A stretch of DNA of 64,000 nt from a virus, in the IMG/VR virus record IMGVR_UViG_3300045303_000152, positions 1 to 64,000 of that record; one strand, written 5' to 3'. Position 1 is the stretch's first letter. Each line of letters opens with the position of its first letter. Positions 56,998 to 64,000 of this stretch are shown here, one piece after another. The position numbers were made by a program, and so were the translations under genes. The notes beneath the pieces were generated by a model. It ran no database searches, was not told where the DNA came from, and worked only from the letters and a program-made list of their open reading frames with translations.

Positions 56998-58905
56998 ATG
57001 GCCGCTACTCGCAAGGTTAAAGAGCCAACAACTGCCAGACGTAAGGCAGCCGCCAAGAAAAATGAAAAGGTGGTGAAGGAGTATATAAGAAAAAAGCTGC
57101 CGAAGCCTTCGGCGAAGAAGTTCACGCCGAAGGCAATGATCGTCACGAGCAAAACGATCAAAAACACACCGGGCATGCCGCTCACGGCCAAGGCGTATTT
57201 GAAGAAGCCTACCAAGCCCACCGCAAAGGCAAAGAAGCCAGCCAAGGCTAAGGAGACTGTTAAGCGTTGGATACCAGCGCTCAGTGAACCCCAAGCCGAG
57301 CGAATGGCTAAGAAGCTAACCGAACAAATGGCTGCGGAGCTAACAGTTGAGTGGAAACCCAAGTACGAGCTTATTCTGCCCAAGGGCAACGTACCGGCCT
57401 CGCCGCAACAGTCTATATTATTTGATTGGATCATCGTGGGTTCCGGCAACGCGTTCGTGGAAGCTGTCGCCGGCAGCGGTAAGACGACATCGCTGACGCA
57501 AGGCTGCCGGTTCATGAGTGGCAGCGTGATGTTGACTTGCTTCAATAAGAAGATAGCGGTCGACATCAGCACCAAGCTGGAACAGTTGAAGCTGGCCAAC
57601 GTGAGTTCCAGCACGTTCCACTCGGTTGGTTGGAAAGCATGCATCAGAGCTTACAAAGGCGTCAAGCTCGACGCCCGTGGTAAGCGCGATGCCATGTTCG
57701 AGTATTTGCGGGTAGAGGCTACCTTGATGGAGTTTCCCGTCAAGCTGCGCAGCATCGTCGGCAACCTCGTATCACTGGCAAAGCAGAAGGGCGTGTTCAA
57801 GTTTCACGAGCCTGATGATCGGGAGTTTTGGCATGACATCATCGAGCATCACAACCTCGATGATGAGATCGAAGACCCCGCAATGGTCGAGCAGGCAATC
57901 GAGTTCGCCATCAGCGGCATCAAATGGTCGAAGGAGATTGCACCAAAGCTGATGGACTTCGACGATCAGATTTGGATGCCCATCATCACCAACATGCAGG
58001 TGCCTAAGTTCGACTGGGTGCTGGTAGATGAAGCGCAGGATACGAATGCAGCACGCCGGGCATTGGCACACAAGATGATGCACGAGCGCAGCCGCATTGT
58101 ATTCGTCGGTGATCGCAACCAAGCCATCTACGGCTTTTGCGGTGCCGACAGCGATGCCATCGACATTTTGATGAAGGACTTCAACTGTATCGCCCTGCCG
58201 TTGAATGTCACCTATCGCTGCCCGCAAGCCGTGGTGCGTGAGGCTCAGAAATACGTGAGCCACATCGTAGCGTGGGATCAGGCAGCCATCGGCTCAGTGG
58301 CCAGCGTCAACGCCACCGAGTTTTGGGATAACGAAGTGGCGAAGCTTTATCCCGAATGCGCCATACTGTGCCGCAACACCAAGCCGCTCGTTGCATTGGC
58401 GTTTCAGTTGATCCGTCGCAACGTGGCTTGCCATGTCGAGGGTCGCGACATTGGCCAAGGTTTGCTCAAGCTGACCCAACGATGGAAAGTCACTGAGATA
58501 GGTGAGCTGCACGACAAGCTCGAAGAGTATCTCGAGCGTGAGCGGGCCAAGCTCGACCTTGCTCGTAAGGAGGCTCAGTCGGCCGCCCTGCAAGATAGGG
58601 TCGAAACCCTGTACATTTTGATGGAGGGCTGCACGACCGTATCGCAGCTTGCCGCCAAGATAGACAACCTGTTCAAGGATACCGAGGGTAGCCAAAAGCG
58701 AACCGTCACCCTGAGCACCGTACACAAAGCCAAGGGTCGAGAGTGGGACTACGTGTACATTCTCGGCTTCGACAAGTACATGCCGAGCAAGTGGGCCAAG
58801 CAATCGTGGGAGAAGGAGCAAGAGACTAATATCATTTACGTCGCGATCACCCGAGCCATCAAACAACTCACGTTCACCGAGCACTTGGAGGATAAGAAAG
58901 CATGA
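56998..58905 (+). CDS. SF1 (UvrD/Rep-type) DNA helicase
   Basis: 635 residues. An unusual basic K/A/P/T-rich head (~1-90) precedes the helicase. Motifs in order: Q-motif SPQQSILFDW, Walker A VEAVAGSGKTTSL (~153-165), DEAQDT (~344-349), FVGDRNQAIYGFCGAD, LNVTYRCP, TVTLSTVHKAKGREWDYVYI and IIYVAITRA. A 3'-5' translocase for replication or recombination; shorter than UvrD (720), with reduced 2B region. AAGGAGATTTGTA sets the start. Confidence 0.88.
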   Translation: MAATRKVKEPTTARRKAAAKKNEKVVKEYIRKKLPKPSAKKFTPKAMIVTSKTIKNTPGMPLTAKAYLKKPTKPTAKAKKPAKAKETVKRWIPALSEPQAERMAKKLTEQMAAELTVEWKPKYELILPKGNVPASPQQSILFDWIIVGSGNAFVEAVAGSGKTTSLTQGCRFMSGSVMLTCFNKKIAVDISTKLEQLKLANVSSSTFHSVGWKACIRAYKGVKLDARGKRDAMFEYLRVEATLMEFPVKLRSIVGNLVSLAKQKGVFKFHEPDDREFWHDIIEHHNLDDEIEDPAMVEQAIEFAISGIKWSKEIAPKLMDFDDQIWMPIITNMQVPKFDWVLVDEAQDTNAARRALAHKMMHERSRIVFVGDRNQAIYGFCGADSDAIDILMKDFNCIALPLNVTYRCPQAVVREAQKYVSHIVAWDQAAIGSVASVNATEFWDNEVAKLYPECAILCRNTKPLVALAFQLIRRNVACHVEGRDIGQGLLKLTQRWKVTEIGELHDKLEEYLERERAKLDLARKEAQSAALQDRVETLYILMEGCTTVSQLAAKIDNLFKDTEGSQKRTVTLSTVHKAKGREWDYVYILGFDKYMPSKWAKQSWEKEQETNIIYVAITRAIKQLTFTEHLEDKKA

Positions 58906-59093
58906 GACGGCTTTTGAAATGGTGGCGTAGGGAGAATTTGCGTGCAGCGGTCTACGGCGAGCAAATGCGATTTTTCTACCTCACACACCCCGACGACGTA
59001 TCGGCTGAAGAGCTAGCAAAACATCGTGCGGATTGGGCTCGCCGTTTGCAACTTGCTGATGCTGAGTACAGGCTGGAGGAGAAGAAGTCATGA
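58902..59093 (+). CDS. Small helical protein coupled to the helicase
   Basis: 63 residues, ATGA overlap with the helicase stop. Basic start MRRLLKWWRRENLRAAVYGE and an acidic tail. Could be a helicase accessory because of the coupling; no other evidence. Confidence 0.6.
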   Translation: MRRLLKWWRRENLRAAVYGEQMRFFYLTHPDDVSAEELAKHRADWARRLQLADAEYRLEEKKS

Positions 59094-59317
59094 ACTACTA
59101 CTGGGTTTGGTTTCGTACCTCTAAGTACGAGTCACTGGAAATAGCCAAGTTCGATAGTCAGGAGGGTGTGACGACCTTTCTAAACGCTTACGCCGGCAAT
59201 AGTGAACTCGAGTTTACCGTCGTGTTTGGATCAGAGATCAAGTTCAGAGCTGTCACTGTCATCACCAAGTACGAGCGGGATGATACCGGCGAAAACCAAG
59301 GGGAGAAGAAAGCGTGA
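59090..59317 (+). CDS. Small protein, unknown function
   Basis: 75 residues, ATGA overlap. MNYYWVWFRTSKYESLEIAK and FTVVFGSEIKFRAVTVITKY, a ferredoxin-like strand/helix alternation; acidic C-terminus. Unknown. Confidence 0.6.
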   Translation: MNYYWVWFRTSKYESLEIAKFDSQEGVTTFLNAYAGNSELEFTVVFGSEIKFRAVTVITKYERDDTGENQGEKKA

Positions 59318-59601
59318 CGGACCAGTACTGTAGCAAGTGTAGAAGTAGAATGGACATGATTATCACTGACTGCTCACAAATAGGTAGGTGGGTGGGCAGT
59401 GATGGGCTAACCGCAAATCGCCAGTTTAGAAAGGACACTGGTGAAGAGATTATGGTGCGTATGTGGGTGTGCCCCAACTTCAATAAGAGAACCAACAACA
59501 ATTGGTTTCAAGTAAACGTGCTAGGGCATGCCAAGTACGAGCAGCATGACAAGCAAGCAGAGTTTGTAAACCATGACAACCCGCACGCTGTAATCCTATA
59601 G
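59314..59601 (+). CDS. Zinc-ribbon-like small protein
   Basis: 95 residues from GTG 59314 (GTGA overlap, GGGGAGAAGAAAGC upstream). YCSKCRSRMDMIITDCS and MWVCPNF give CxxC plus further cysteines. Unknown. Confidence 0.6.
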   Translation: MTDQYCSKCRSRMDMIITDCSQIGRWVGSDGLTANRQFRKDTGEEIMVRMWVCPNFNKRTNNNWFQVNVLGHAKYEQHDKQAEFVNHDNPHAVIL

Positions 59602-59631
59602 CGCGCAACCCCAACCAAGGAGAACTACCCA

Positions 59632-59904
59632 ATGTTACAAGATAAGCTCATACCCCTACTGCTGGGCGCTGCTGTTTGCACCCTGGCCGGCGCGCTGGTA
59701 TTTGGCGTTTCCACCATACCACGTGACCCGCCGCTGGCGCCGATCAAGCCAATGAGCTTGAACACGGCAATCCAGCATTGCAACGATGCCGCCTACCAGA
59801 AGGCGCCCAACGTCAAGCAGTGGGACATCACCGAATGCCTGTACCATGCGCTGGATGGCAAGTACCCGATCAAGTCTTCCATTTCGAAGAAGCTGCCACA
59901 GTAG
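59632..59904 (+). CDS. Small membrane-anchored/exported protein
   Basis: 90 residues. N-terminal hydrophobic segment (LIPLLLGAAVCTLAGALVFG) and a soluble domain with two Cys (IQHCNDAAY, ITECLYHALDGKYP) that could form a disulfide in the periplasm. AAGGAGAACTACCC upstream. Unknown. Confidence 0.65.
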   Translation: MLQDKLIPLLLGAAVCTLAGALVFGVSTIPRDPPLAPIKPMSLNTAIQHCNDAAYQKAPNVKQWDITECLYHALDGKYPIKSSISKKLPQ

Positions 59905-59944
59905 GTATGTTATAGGCGAGGCTGCATCAACCCCGAGGGCTCAA

Positions 59945-60325
59945 ATGCGACGCAAACAACTAACCTCACAAAGGCGCAGAATCGCACCGCCGGCGCCTGA
60001 TCGCCCGCCAGTAAAGGAGATGCTGGTCGGGCCAAAGAAAGCTTTCAAGCCATCGCTGCTCGCGCAGTTTCAGCGGTTGCTTGAAAAGACCCCCGGCAAC
60101 TACTGGATAATCGTGTACAGTGGCAAAGGGTATACTGACCTGGATTTGAATACTACCAAAGAATCCACCGTCAGCACCATACGCCACTTCAAGCACTGTT
60201 ACCCAGATGCCAAAGTGATCTACTTGAAAATACCCGACGAAGAGCCTAAAGCTAGCCCCAAACCAGCCAAGCGCAGCTTTGATAAAAAGAAGTACGCGAA
60301 AGCTGCCAGAGCCCGTCAATACTAA
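59945..60325 (+). CDS. Basic protein with central alpha/beta domain
   Basis: 126 residues from ATG 59945 (CGAGGGCTCAA upstream). A basic head (MRRKQLTSQRRR), a folded centre (YWIIVYSGKGYTDLDLNTTK, VIYLKIPDE) and a basic K/A/R tail. Unknown. Confidence 0.6.
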   Translation: MRRKQLTSQRRRIAPPAPDRPPVKEMLVGPKKAFKPSLLAQFQRLLEKTPGNYWIIVYSGKGYTDLDLNTTKESTVSTIRHFKHCYPDAKVIYLKIPDEEPKASPKPAKRSFDKKKYAKAARARQY

Positions 60326-60343
60326 ACCCAGTGGAGGCGTACC

Positions 60344-60706
60344 GTGCTTCGCTTAATAGTCAAAGTGTGCCCGAAAGAAAATGGCCGTTTCAACGGTGAT
60401 GACGAAAGCATCAACCTGAAATGCTACAAAGTTTTCGAGGTGGAGCACGAGGACTTGGAGGACTACATCACTGAGCAGCGTGATAATGGCCAGCCAATCA
60501 AGCTGGTGGCAATAGAAGTGTTCGAGCAAGCGCCACTGCCATTGGCAACGCCAGTGTTTCCAGAGTACAAGCCGAGCGATGCAAGCCCCGCCGCGCAAGG
60601 CTCATTGATGGCAGCACTCGCAGCGAAGCACAAGCCGGCTAATGACTTCTGGGGCAGCCTGTTCAAGCGTAAACGCTACGTGCCGCCGCTCAACTTGCCT
60701 AAGTAG
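60344..60706 (+). CDS. Small protein, unknown function
   Basis: 120 residues from GTG 60344 (GGAGG nine bases upstream). LIVKVCPKENGRFNGDDESI, NLKCYKVFEVEHEDLEDYIT then a P/A-rich linker and WGSLFKRKRYVPPLNLPK. Unknown. Confidence 0.6.
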   Translation: MLRLIVKVCPKENGRFNGDDESINLKCYKVFEVEHEDLEDYITEQRDNGQPIKLVAIEVFEQAPLPLATPVFPEYKPSDASPAAQGSLMAALAAKHKPANDFWGSLFKRKRYVPPLNLPK

Positions 60707-60713
60707 AATTGGC

Positions 60714-60727
60714 GTTCAATTTTGAAC
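60714..60727. repeat. GTTCAA palindrome, copy 3
   Basis: GTTCAA and TTGAAC around TT, eight bases after a stop codon, upstream of a hairpin. Arms are shorter here than in the copies at 41.8 and 54.5 kb. Confidence 0.6.
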
Positions 60728-60745
60728 TTGTGGGGTAGAAACAGC

Positions 60746-60784
60746 TAGGGCGGTCGAGGGTGATGGGATTCCCTGACCGCCCTA
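60746..60784 (+). terminator. Hairpin ending the 49.4-60.7 kb run
   Basis: TAGGGCGGTC (60746-60755) pairs with GACCGCCCTA (60775-60784); an inner AGGG/CCCT adds a second stem. No U-run. It is the first larger gap after the dense early genes. Confidence 0.5.
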
Positions 60785-60886
60785 ACTCGTTGCACCCGCG
60801 CCGTCAACCCCTTGCGCGTCACAGGAGCATCATAACACTAGCGTAAACATACCTAATCGTCAACCTAAACTGAGGGAGAACTAGCT

Positions 60887-61234
60887 ATGAGCCTTAATTG
60901 GGAGAACGACAAATGCCGCAAGTGCAAGCTAGCGCGCACACCTGAAGGGCACGACCCATGCCTAGGTGAACTGCCGGGGGTTTTGTTCGCATGTTGCGGG
61001 CATGGCAACGGTGCGGGGTACATCTACTTCCAAAGCGGGGTGCTTATCAACTTCGGCTTTTGCTCGATTGAGCAAGTACCGCCAGAAAAGCTGGCTCAAA
61101 GCCGAGCATTGAAGCAATCAGAGTTATTCGAGGCTTACAAGCTCAGGCGATTGAACAATACCAGCATTGTTAAGCGAGATTCTGATGCATTAGTAAAGGC
61201 TAGAACATTCAGGTGGAGTAAGCAGTCGGGCTAG
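60887..61234 (+). CDS. Cys-rich small protein
   Basis: 115 residues. CRKCKLARTPEGHDPCLG, then FACCGHGNGAGYIYFQSG: a probable zinc-binding knuckle followed by GVLINFGFCSIE. GAGGGAGAACTAGCT upstream. The C-terminus is basic and helical. Unknown, but the CxxC...C...CC-H arrangement is distinctive. Confidence 0.65.
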   Translation: MSLNWENDKCRKCKLARTPEGHDPCLGELPGVLFACCGHGNGAGYIYFQSGVLINFGFCSIEQVPPEKLAQSRALKQSELFEAYKLRRLNNTSIVKRDSDALVKARTFRWSKQSG

Positions 61235-61877
61235 AGGGTTAGGCTGGCAGGCATAGGCTGGGCAACCCCGTTGCCGCCCCTACGAGCCTCGGCACTGGTG
61301 CTAGGGCTGGTACTGGGCATGCAACTAGAGTGCTAACCAGCATTGTTGAACCAGAAGAGAGTGAATAGTAGATTGGCGGGGTTCAACACGTTACTGGCTT
61401 GAAGCAGTTTCAGCGACGACCTACAGGCGCTTTTGTTTTGCCAGAGCCTCAACTGGCCGCCCCTACGATCCGCAGGGTTTGGTTTGCATCAGTGGAGCCC
61501 CCACTGATCGAGCTACGCGCTTCCATGAGCGTGTTGCCGTATGCTCGCTGTTCGGTAGCAACCGGCCTTCAAACCGCATTGCTATATCCGGGGTTATGAG
61601 ATTTGTCGCAGTAGGTGCTCGGCAGCACCGTCGCCTTTCATTGGTGGGCGGTGAAGGGTCAAGTTCCGCTGAAGCATCATCAGGCCGTAATCGCTAGGCA
61701 GTAGGCGGCGGAGGTCACGCTTCAACACCACTCCGCTCTTTAACAAGCTCGATCAGCTATTAGCTGGGCTCGCCTAGTGTGTAAGTACAACCATACTGCG
61801 ATTCTTAAATCAAGTTGGTAATCGTATGTTGAAAGTGAGCAAGCAATCGGGCTTCGCTCAAACTCGAAGGTAACATC
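61235..61877 (+). other. 640-base non-coding gap
   Basis: No frame with a ribosome site and protein-like content. Contains a hairpin ATCAGTGG/CCACTGAT near 61490-61510, and a boxA-like element at 61734. Might encode a small RNA or a long leader of the downstream ParB-like gene. Confidence 0.5.
61734..61766 (+). promoter_or_regulatory. boxA-like antitermination signal with hairpin
   Basis: CGCTCTTTAACAA (61734-61746) matches the E. coli rrn boxA core GCTCTTTAACA exactly. Seven bases later CAGCT-ATT-AGCTG (61754-61766) forms a small stem in the position of a lambda boxB. Confidence 0.5.
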
Positions 61878-62828
61878 ATGTCACGTATGGAATCCAAAGC
61901 TTTGGAGCGGGCTATTGAAGCGTTCCGCAAGTTTACTGAAACACAAACAACATTGATGGCATTGACCATCGGCCCTGAAGAGCTCATGAAGTTTTTGCAA
62001 TGCAGGGGGAGTTGCATCATAACAGTAACACCCTCGCTCGCTCGCTGGATACTTGATAACATGGGCGGGCGCAATCGCGATATCGTCAAGGCTACGGTAG
62101 ATCGGTACGCCGAAGCCATGAAGAAGCCCAATGGCTGGCGCGTCACTGGTCAAGGGCTAATCTTCAACCGGGCTGGTAAGCTTGACGATGGGCAACACCG
62201 TCTCAGCGCTTGCATACAAGCCGAGGTACCATTCCAAACCTTCGTGGTGTTCGGCATGGAAGAAGACATTTTCAAGTACCTCGATGACAACAAGCCGCGC
62301 CGTGGCTCGGACATTTTCAAAATCAACGGCGTGCCTCTCTATGAGCCTACGGCAAATGCCATGCGTTGGCTTATGGTGCTTCGCAGTGAGGGTAACAACA
62401 AGAAGCGCGTCAGCAACGATGACAAGCTTGATTTCTATATCGAGCATGTTCGCGAGGTTGACAAGGTAGAGTTCATGCGCGAGTGCGCCGAAACCGCCTT
62501 GCAATTGGTGGGTGTTGGTGGGTTTCCAAAGGGGATCTTGGCAGCGCTGCTGTTCGAGGCCGGCGAAAAGCACGGTGAGCCAAAAGCACAAAAGGTCATG
62601 CAGGACCTGAAGCTCAACAAAGGCGAAGCGCGGATCTTCCGCGAAAACTACGGCAAAATGATGACTGGCTTCAGAGACGACAAGTCGTCATTGACTGACA
62701 CTGCCAAGTTGCGAGCCATTGCCGAGGGCGTTACGGCTTGCATCGAGGAACGCCGCGTTTCGGTTAGCGCGCTCATGCGTGCAACTAACGTGAACAAGCC
62801 GGAGGAAACTGAGCCCAGCAACAAGTAA
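61878..62828 (+). CDS. ParB/sulfiredoxin-fold phage protein
   Basis: 316 residues. WRVTGQGLIFNRAGKLDDGQ with DDGQHRLSACI (D103-R108) is the nucleotide-binding motif of the ParB/Srx fold; FVVFGMEEDIFKYLDDNKPR follows as usual in a family widespread in phages. The C-terminal half is helical. Likely DNA-associated NTP-binding or nuclease activity; unproven. Follows the boxA-like leader. Confidence 0.7.
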   Translation: MSRMESKALERAIEAFRKFTETQTTLMALTIGPEELMKFLQCRGSCIITVTPSLARWILDNMGGRNRDIVKATVDRYAEAMKKPNGWRVTGQGLIFNRAGKLDDGQHRLSACIQAEVPFQTFVVFGMEEDIFKYLDDNKPRRGSDIFKINGVPLYEPTANAMRWLMVLRSEGNNKKRVSNDDKLDFYIEHVREVDKVEFMRECAETALQLVGVGGFPKGILAALLFEAGEKHGEPKAQKVMQDLKLNKGEARIFRENYGKMMTGFRDDKSSLTDTAKLRAIAEGVTACIEERRVSVSALMRATNVNKPEETEPSNK

Positions 62829-62845
62829 CATTTGGAAAATGGATG

Positions 62846-62879
62846 GGGTAGGCTCAGTATGTATAGTACGAGCCTACCC
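62846..62879 (+). terminator. Hairpin between the two ParB-like genes
   Basis: GGGTAGGCTC (62846-62855) and GAGCCTACCC (62870-62879), perfect 10-bp stem, 14-base loop, followed by TAACCTTTTGG. Confidence 0.6.
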
Positions 62880-62900
62880 TAACCTTTTGGAGCTTACAAC

Positions 62901-63650
62901 ATGGCCGACTTCAAGGTACAAAATCTACGGGTTGCGAGTATAGGCTTTCCAGTCATTCGCCTTCGCAAGATCAACGATCAAAATGTTGCCGCTTTAGCTT
63001 CTTCCATGAAGCGAATTGGACTTCAACAGCCAATCATCGTTTACCATGCCACGCGCGGGGCGATGGGGTTTGAGTTGGTCGCTGGTAAGCATCGGTTGCT
63101 GGCAGCAAAGAAATTAAAGTGGAAAACCATACCGGGGCGCGTGCTGCCTCACGATCAAGTTAGGCAGGCTACTTTGATTGAGATAGATGAAAACCTTTGC
63201 CGAGCTGAGTTAACACCAGCCGAACGTGTGGCGCACCTTGCCGAGCGTAAGCGCTTATATGAAGAAGATCACCCTGAAACCAAACATGGCAAGGCCTCCA
63301 AAAGTAAAGGCGCAAAGTTTGCGCCTTTATTTAAGGATAAAGCTTTTCATAAAGATACAGCAGATAAAATTGGTAGGTCAGCGCGAGCAGTTCAACTTGA
63401 CGCAGAACGTGGCGCAAAGATAGCGCCAAAAGTGCTTCAACGTATTCAAGGCACAGCTCTTGATAAAGGGGTACATCTCGATACATTGAAAAACTTGAGT
63501 ACTAAGGAACAGCATAAGTACGTGGACGATATGTTTCGTAAACCAAAAGAGCCTAGGTTAAAACCAACAGTCCGGTTGATAACATGCCCACGTTGTAAGA
63601 ATTGCCCTGATTGTCACGGCACTCGAAAGATCGAAGTTGAAATCGACTAA
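62901..63650 (+). CDS. ParB-like nuclease/partition-type protein with zinc tail
   Basis: 249 residues. ParB N-terminal domain: VIRLRKINDQNVAALASSMK, IGLQQPIIVY and VAGKHRLLAA (GKHR 62-65), then AELTPAERVAHLAERKRLYE and a short HTH-like part (DTADKIGRSARAVQLDAERG). The end carries CPRCKNCPDCHG, a four-Cys cluster. The peptide GAK-F/I-AP occurs twice. Similar genes in phages regulate transcription or methylate/nick DNA together with partners; the role here is open. Confidence 0.75.
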   Translation: MADFKVQNLRVASIGFPVIRLRKINDQNVAALASSMKRIGLQQPIIVYHATRGAMGFELVAGKHRLLAAKKLKWKTIPGRVLPHDQVRQATLIEIDENLCRAELTPAERVAHLAERKRLYEEDHPETKHGKASKSKGAKFAPLFKDKAFHKDTADKIGRSARAVQLDAERGAKIAPKVLQRIQGTALDKGVHLDTLKNLSTKEQHKYVDDMFRKPKEPRLKPTVRLITCPRCKNCPDCHGTRKIEVEID

Positions 63651-63670
63651 CATCAATGGAGCACGAGAAA

Positions 63671-63889
63671 ATGCGTAAGAATGCCAAAGTAGCTCGCTCA
63701 GACCGCGAGCTTACAAAACTAACTGATCTGGAGAGACTTGCGTGGCGCTTGGTCCGTCACGACGCGCACGCTGCCTTCAGAGAAGGTAGACCTGGATGTA
63801 TTGAACTGAAGCATCTTTACGCTTGGTTAGTAGAGCAGCGAAGCATTAAGCTCGGCCATCCATTACACAAGCTGTTATATCAGGAGTAA
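63671..63889 (+). CDS. Small basic helical protein
   Basis: 72 residues from ATG 63671; the recurrent AATGGAGCA leader lies just upstream and contains an earlier ATG. RKNAKVARSDRELTKLTDLE, then CIELKHLYAWLVEQRSIKLG. Unknown. Confidence 0.6.
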   Translation: MRKNAKVARSDRELTKLTDLERLAWRLVRHDAHAAFREGRPGCIELKHLYAWLVEQRSIKLGHPLHKLLYQE

Positions 63890-63935
63890 GCTTGAGTATA
63901 GCGTAGCCAACGAAACCTCAATGGAGCAGACTACC

Positions 63936-64000
63936 ATGACCAACCGTGATTATGAAGAAACAGAAGCTAACAGGCGTAACCGCGATCATATGGAGCTCTG
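63936..64000 (+). CDS. Start of a gene running off the window
   Basis: ATG 63936 behind AATGGAGCAGACTACC opens MTNRDYEETEANRRNRDHME and stays open to the last base. Only the charged beginning is visible. Confidence 0.5.
   Translation, partial: MTNRDYEETEANRRNRDHMEL

Noticed and set aside
61399-61697. Short overlapping frames in the 61.2-61.9 kb gap
   Set aside because: Neither has a usable ribosome site; both products look random.

Overview
The window is a contiguous 64 kb piece of a tailed double-stranded DNA phage, most likely a long-tailed siphovirus of a Gram-negative host. It carries a complete virion module (terminase, portal, capsid, connectors, tail tube, tape measure, tail tip, tail spike), lysis genes, nucleotide-metabolism genes and dozens of tiny genes. 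No tail-sheath gene, integrase, repressor, tRNA or DNA polymerase was recognised, so either the genome continues beyond the window or some functions are diverged. Several families (the RlpA-like lysis protein, the GTA-type tail chaperone) are common in alphaproteobacterial phages, but the host assignment is a weak inference.

Layout. (1) 1-12.6 kb, plus strand: a GT-A glycosyltransferase, a class II ribonucleotide reductase (nrdJ) behind an attenuator-like leader, three heavily overlapping genes ending in a Mu F/SPP1 gp7-type minor head protein, a lysis block (modular endolysin plus holin-like protein), dCTP deaminase, a GIY-YIG homing endonuclease, three tandem paralogous GT-B-like genes and an FkbM methyltransferase. 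(2) 41.0-12.6 kb, minus strand: the late operon, read from a PRTase, a RepA-like protein and the terminase subunits through portal, connectors, a ChaB/Acb1-like/XkdF fusion, scaffold, decoration and capsid proteins, tail completion and tube proteins, a G/GT frameshift chaperone pair, tape measure, tip/hub, spike and finally small membrane proteins with a possible overlapping spanin-like pair. An HNH gene with its own promoter is inserted on the opposite strand at 26.7 kb. (3) 41.2-43.7 kb, plus strand: small membrane and coiled-coil genes, including a free-standing copy of the tail-spike N-terminal domain, closed by a strong terminator. An Ig-like gene and a truncated HNH-AP2 gene follow on the minus strand. 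(4) 44.8-49.4 kb: an unusual region with two gene-poor blocks full of repeats around seven tiny genes, most of which start from an almost identical GGGGGTTCAC-type leader and are separated by perfect hairpins. (5) 49.4-64 kb, plus strand: a tightly packed run of about 35 mostly small genes with strong ribosome binding sites, containing an ArdC-like antirestriction protein, a UvrD/Rep-type helicase and two ParB-fold proteins, with a boxA-like antitermination signal in the gap at 61.7 kb.

How it works together. The minus operon builds the virion. The left plus arm supplies deoxynucleotides (NrdJ, Dcd), lysis and glycan or methyl modification of an unknown target. The right plus arm looks like the early region: compact genes of host takeover, anti-defence and DNA metabolism, with repeated palindromes at 41.8, 54.5 and 60.7 kb that could be operators of one regulator. 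Two anti-defence candidates stand out: the Acb1-like 2H phosphodiesterase domain inside a capsid-maturation protein, and ArdC. All family assignments come from reading the sequence by eye; none was confirmed by a database search.
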